A DNA stretch of 42,335 nt from Hyphomicrobium sp. (GTDB lineage Bacteria > Pseudomonadota > Alphaproteobacteria > Rhizobiales > Hyphomicrobiaceae), in NCBI GenBank assembly GCA_002928515.1, contig PERI01000010.1, forward strand, positions 1 to 42,335, written 5' to 3'. Under the pieces are notes generated by a model. The model saw nothing but the letters and a program-made list of their open reading frames with translations. It was not told where the DNA came from and did not search any database. Numbering within the stretch: the first letter of the stretch is position 1; every line of letters starts with the position of its first letter. The position numbers and the translations under genes are program-made. This document shows positions 40,406 to 42,335 of this stretch, piece after piece.

Positions 40406-42335
40406 TTAGGGTGCGATGGCTTGACCAAGACCCTGGATCTGTTCCGGCGTCAACATGTGCTGCGCTCGGAACTGATCGCCAAACATTTGCGGGGCCGCAG
40501 CATCTTTGACCGGAGCAATAAGCGGTGAAATTTCCCCGGTTCCTGCATCAATTCTGACGTTTTCAACAACCGAAGTCCCATCGGAATAAATCGCTTCAAT
40601 GCGCAGTTCAACATCGTCGCTGCCGACTTCATGGCGGCCCATCAATAGGTCTGGACCAATTTGATCAAGCCAATCCGGCAAGGCCGAACCGTCCACCTGA
40701 GTAATGCGATACTCAGTTATGCGAAGCACACCATCTTCAATGGTATTAGAAATCTGCACGATCAATGTTTGATCGCGAACCAACGACTCAATAACGACTT
40801 GTTCGCGTGCGCTCAATCCATCCAAGTTGCCAGGAACATTGTGGCGCAGTGAGAAGCCAGGCAGTCCTTCAAGTCGTGGATCTAGATACGATCGCTCAAA
40901 GCCTGCATTAAATGCAATCTCTCTGGCACGTTCGATGCGGATCGTATCGATCACAATTCCACTCGTTCCAAGCGATCCAATTCCGCCTAATGATGCAACC
41001 GAGTTCGCTGCGCTAATGACAGCGCCATCAGACGACAACTGTTCGGCAAGACTGTTGAGGGAGCCAATATTGAACACGGCGTCAAGCACAGCGCCATCGG
41101 CAGAAACGGTCTCATATGGTGAAGATTGCAACACATCAGTGTTCGCAACGGATTCCGGACCGTTAAAACCAAAAATCTGATCTTGCTCGACGTACAAATC
41201 ACTACCAACGGAAATCGTCACGGTCGCCTGAGCAAAACCACCATTGCCATCGGCGATGCGATACGTGACGGTATCCCGACCGTTAAAGTCACTGCGCGGC
41301 GTATAACGGATGGAGCCGTCAGCTAATACTTCCACTGTACCTGTCTGAGCTGAAGCCGAAATGACAGACAAAGTATCGCCATCAGGATCGACGTCATTCG
41401 CCAGCACCGGAACAACTACAGAAACTCCGCGCTCAATAGCAATCGCATCATTGCGCGCAATCGGCGCTGGATTGTTGACCTGCCATGTGAAGGACGATGT
41501 TGCGACCCCGCCCTGTCCATCATCAATAGTTAGTGTGACAACATATGGCCCGCCCTGAGACGCATCGTTCGACAGCGTTCCCGTAACCACACCCGTTGTA
41601 GGATGAATGCTCAGGCCAGGTGGCAATCCAGTTGCCGTGTAATCGATGCTATCACCATCGACATTCACAACGAATTTTGACACGTCGAAGTTGACAGATG
41701 TGCTGTCGGCCGAAACTGGCGTTGGTATAGTGTTTATAGTGGGGACATCGTTGAACGGCGTGACCAGAACCGTGACAGTACGCTCGACCGTCGCTTTTCC
41801 GTCATTCACAAAATACGTAAAGCTATCCACGCCGCTATAGTTGGCATCAGGCACATAGGTATACGTGCCATCAGAATTGATCACCACATTGCCATGCTGA
41901 GGCGCAGTTGCACCCAAAGCATAAGTCAAGCTATCGCCATCGACATCAGTCGCAACTGGCAACACGCCAATAAAGGCCTGATCCTCGATAGTCGTCAACG
42001 AACTGTTGGCCGCCACAGGCGCATCGTTCACTGGCAGAATCGTGAGCGAAACAGTGGCATTGGAAAATGTACCGTTGCCGTCTGTGATACGATACGTAAA
42101 GCTATCAGAACCGTGGAAATTGGCGTTCGGCGTGTATGTGAATGTACCGTTCGCGTTCAGAACAAGCGTCCCATTCGTCGGACCAACAACTGGCGTGATG
42201 CCATTCAATAAATCGCCATCGGCATCGACGACCGTGAGTGAATCGCCATCAACGTCACTGTCTTGTGATGGTGTGCCTGGCGTTACGTCGCCTATTAATG
42301 GTGTATCTTCTGAAACAGTGAAACTGTCATTCACA
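40406..42335 (-). CDS. Large tandem cadherin-like repeat surface protein (C-terminal part)
   Basis: The frame enters from the right edge, so the N-terminus is missing; 643 residues are visible. They contain ~95-residue Ig/cadherin-like repeats: DGDSLTVVDADGDLLNGI..., then PVNDAPVAANSSLTT..., each with the DGTYTYVPDANYSGVDSFTY-type core (D-x-D calcium sites). One Ig-like He_PIG domain (TGLPPGLSIHPTTGVVTGTL) and a further repeat ending TVTISVGSD follow. The last ~260 residues are non-repetitive (SDLYVEQDQIFGFNG to the end IQGLGQAIAP). Such proteins are secreted or surface-attached adhesins, stabilised by calcium, often by type I secretion or other routes; no secretion gene is visible here. Confidence 0.88.
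   Translation of the reverse strand, partial: VNDSFTVSEDTPLIGDVTPGTPSQDSDVDGDSLTVVDADGDLLNGITPVVGPTNGTLVLNANGTFTYTPNANFHGSDSFTYRITDGNGTFSNATVSLTILPVNDAPVAANSSLTTIEDQAFIGVLPVATDVDGDSLTYALGATAPQHGNVVINSDGTYTYVPDANYSGVDSFTYFVNDGKATVERTVTVLVTPFNDVPTINTIPTPVSADSTSVNFDVSKFVVNVDGDSIDYTATGLPPGLSIHPTTGVVTGTLSNDASQGGPYVVTLTIDDGQGGVATSSFTWQVNNPAPIARNDAIAIERGVSVVVPVLANDVDPDGDTLSVISASAQTGTVEVLADGSIRYTPRSDFNGRDTVTYRIADGNGGFAQATVTISVGSDLYVEQDQIFGFNGPESVANTDVLQSSPYETVSADGAVLDAVFNIGSLNSLAEQLSSDGAVISAANSVASLGGIGSLGTSGIVIDTIRIERAREIAFNAGFERSYLDPRLEGLPGFSLRHNVPGNLDGLSAREQVVIESLVRDQTLIVQISNTIEDGVLRITEYRITQVDGSALPDWLDQIGPDLLMGRHEVGSDDVELRIEAIYSDGTSVVENVRIDAGTGEISPLIAPVKDAAAPQMFGDQFRAQHMLTPEQIQGLGQAIAP

Noticed and set aside
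41200-42335. Repeated DNA blocks resembling an array
   Set aside because: They are coding repeats of the cadherin-like protein with ~95-residue period, not CRISPR.

Overview
The window looks like a piece of an alphaproteobacterial chromosome, most likely order Hyphomicrobiales (Rhizobiales) and possibly a methylotrophic or Hyphomicrobium-like lineage. This is inferred from gene order and gene content, not from a database search. Supporting order includes hpt / ftsE-ftsX-ydcF-plsC, tyrC-hisC diverging from metX-metW, a class II (B12-dependent) ribonucleotide reductase, and promoters of the CTTGAC-N17-CTATAT type. A MoxYX-type two-component system and a SoxYZ-like carrier of the kind linked to quinoprotein dehydrogenases hint at C1 metabolism.

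Layout. (1) 1-1806: right end of an integrated element, with a tyrosine recombinase pointing left and a 45-nt copy of the 3' half of tRNA-Arg(CCG) as the attachment-site scar. (2) 1807-7290: accessory-looking genes: secreted cupin, LuxR-type regulator plus MoxY-like kinase, NTF2-like protein, short-chain dehydrogenase remnant, DUF1398 protein, and a ferric-reductase-like membrane protein overlapping a Tat-exported dioxygenase-like protein. (3) 7291-14500: envelope and secreted proteins: OmpA-family protein with an extreme Arg/Asp-rich region, SoxYZ-like carrier, secreted nuclease, exported pentapeptide-repeat protein, AsmA-like protein. (4) 14501-16830: an S-adenosylmethionine-decarboxylase homologue without its pyruvoyl serine, then an MFS pump. 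(5) 16897-19278: a chimeric receptor, a periplasmic-binding-protein domain fused to a complete pentameric ligand-gated ion channel. (6) 19384-24315: an Mrp-type Fe-S carrier with a C-terminal DUF971, then molybdenum cofactor genes mobA-mobB, a subtilase-fold protein lacking all catalytic residues, and moaA. (7) 24357-27656: DMT exporter and a two-gene ABC-2 exporter. (8) 27661-32195: CpdR-like receiver, hpt, ftsE, ftsX, ydcF family, plsC family. (9) 32281-34752: nrdJ with a clear promoter. (10) 35050-40261: conserved small protein, tyrC, hisC, metX, metW, methyltransferase. (11) 40406-end: C-terminal part of a large tandem cadherin-like repeat surface protein, cut by the window edge.

The most notable content is the binding-protein/ion-channel fusion. 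Next come two apparent pseudoenzymes (the AdoMetDC-like protein and the subtilase-like protein), an HCF101-like domain order in the Mrp protein, and several precise DNA symmetries at regulatory positions. Those are a start codon held in the loop of a 9-bp perfect stem (nuclease gene), a 46-bp three-part dyad before the ABC operon, and an 8-bp inverted repeat enclosing a promoter. All functional statements are from reading motifs by eye; no alignment or folding was run.
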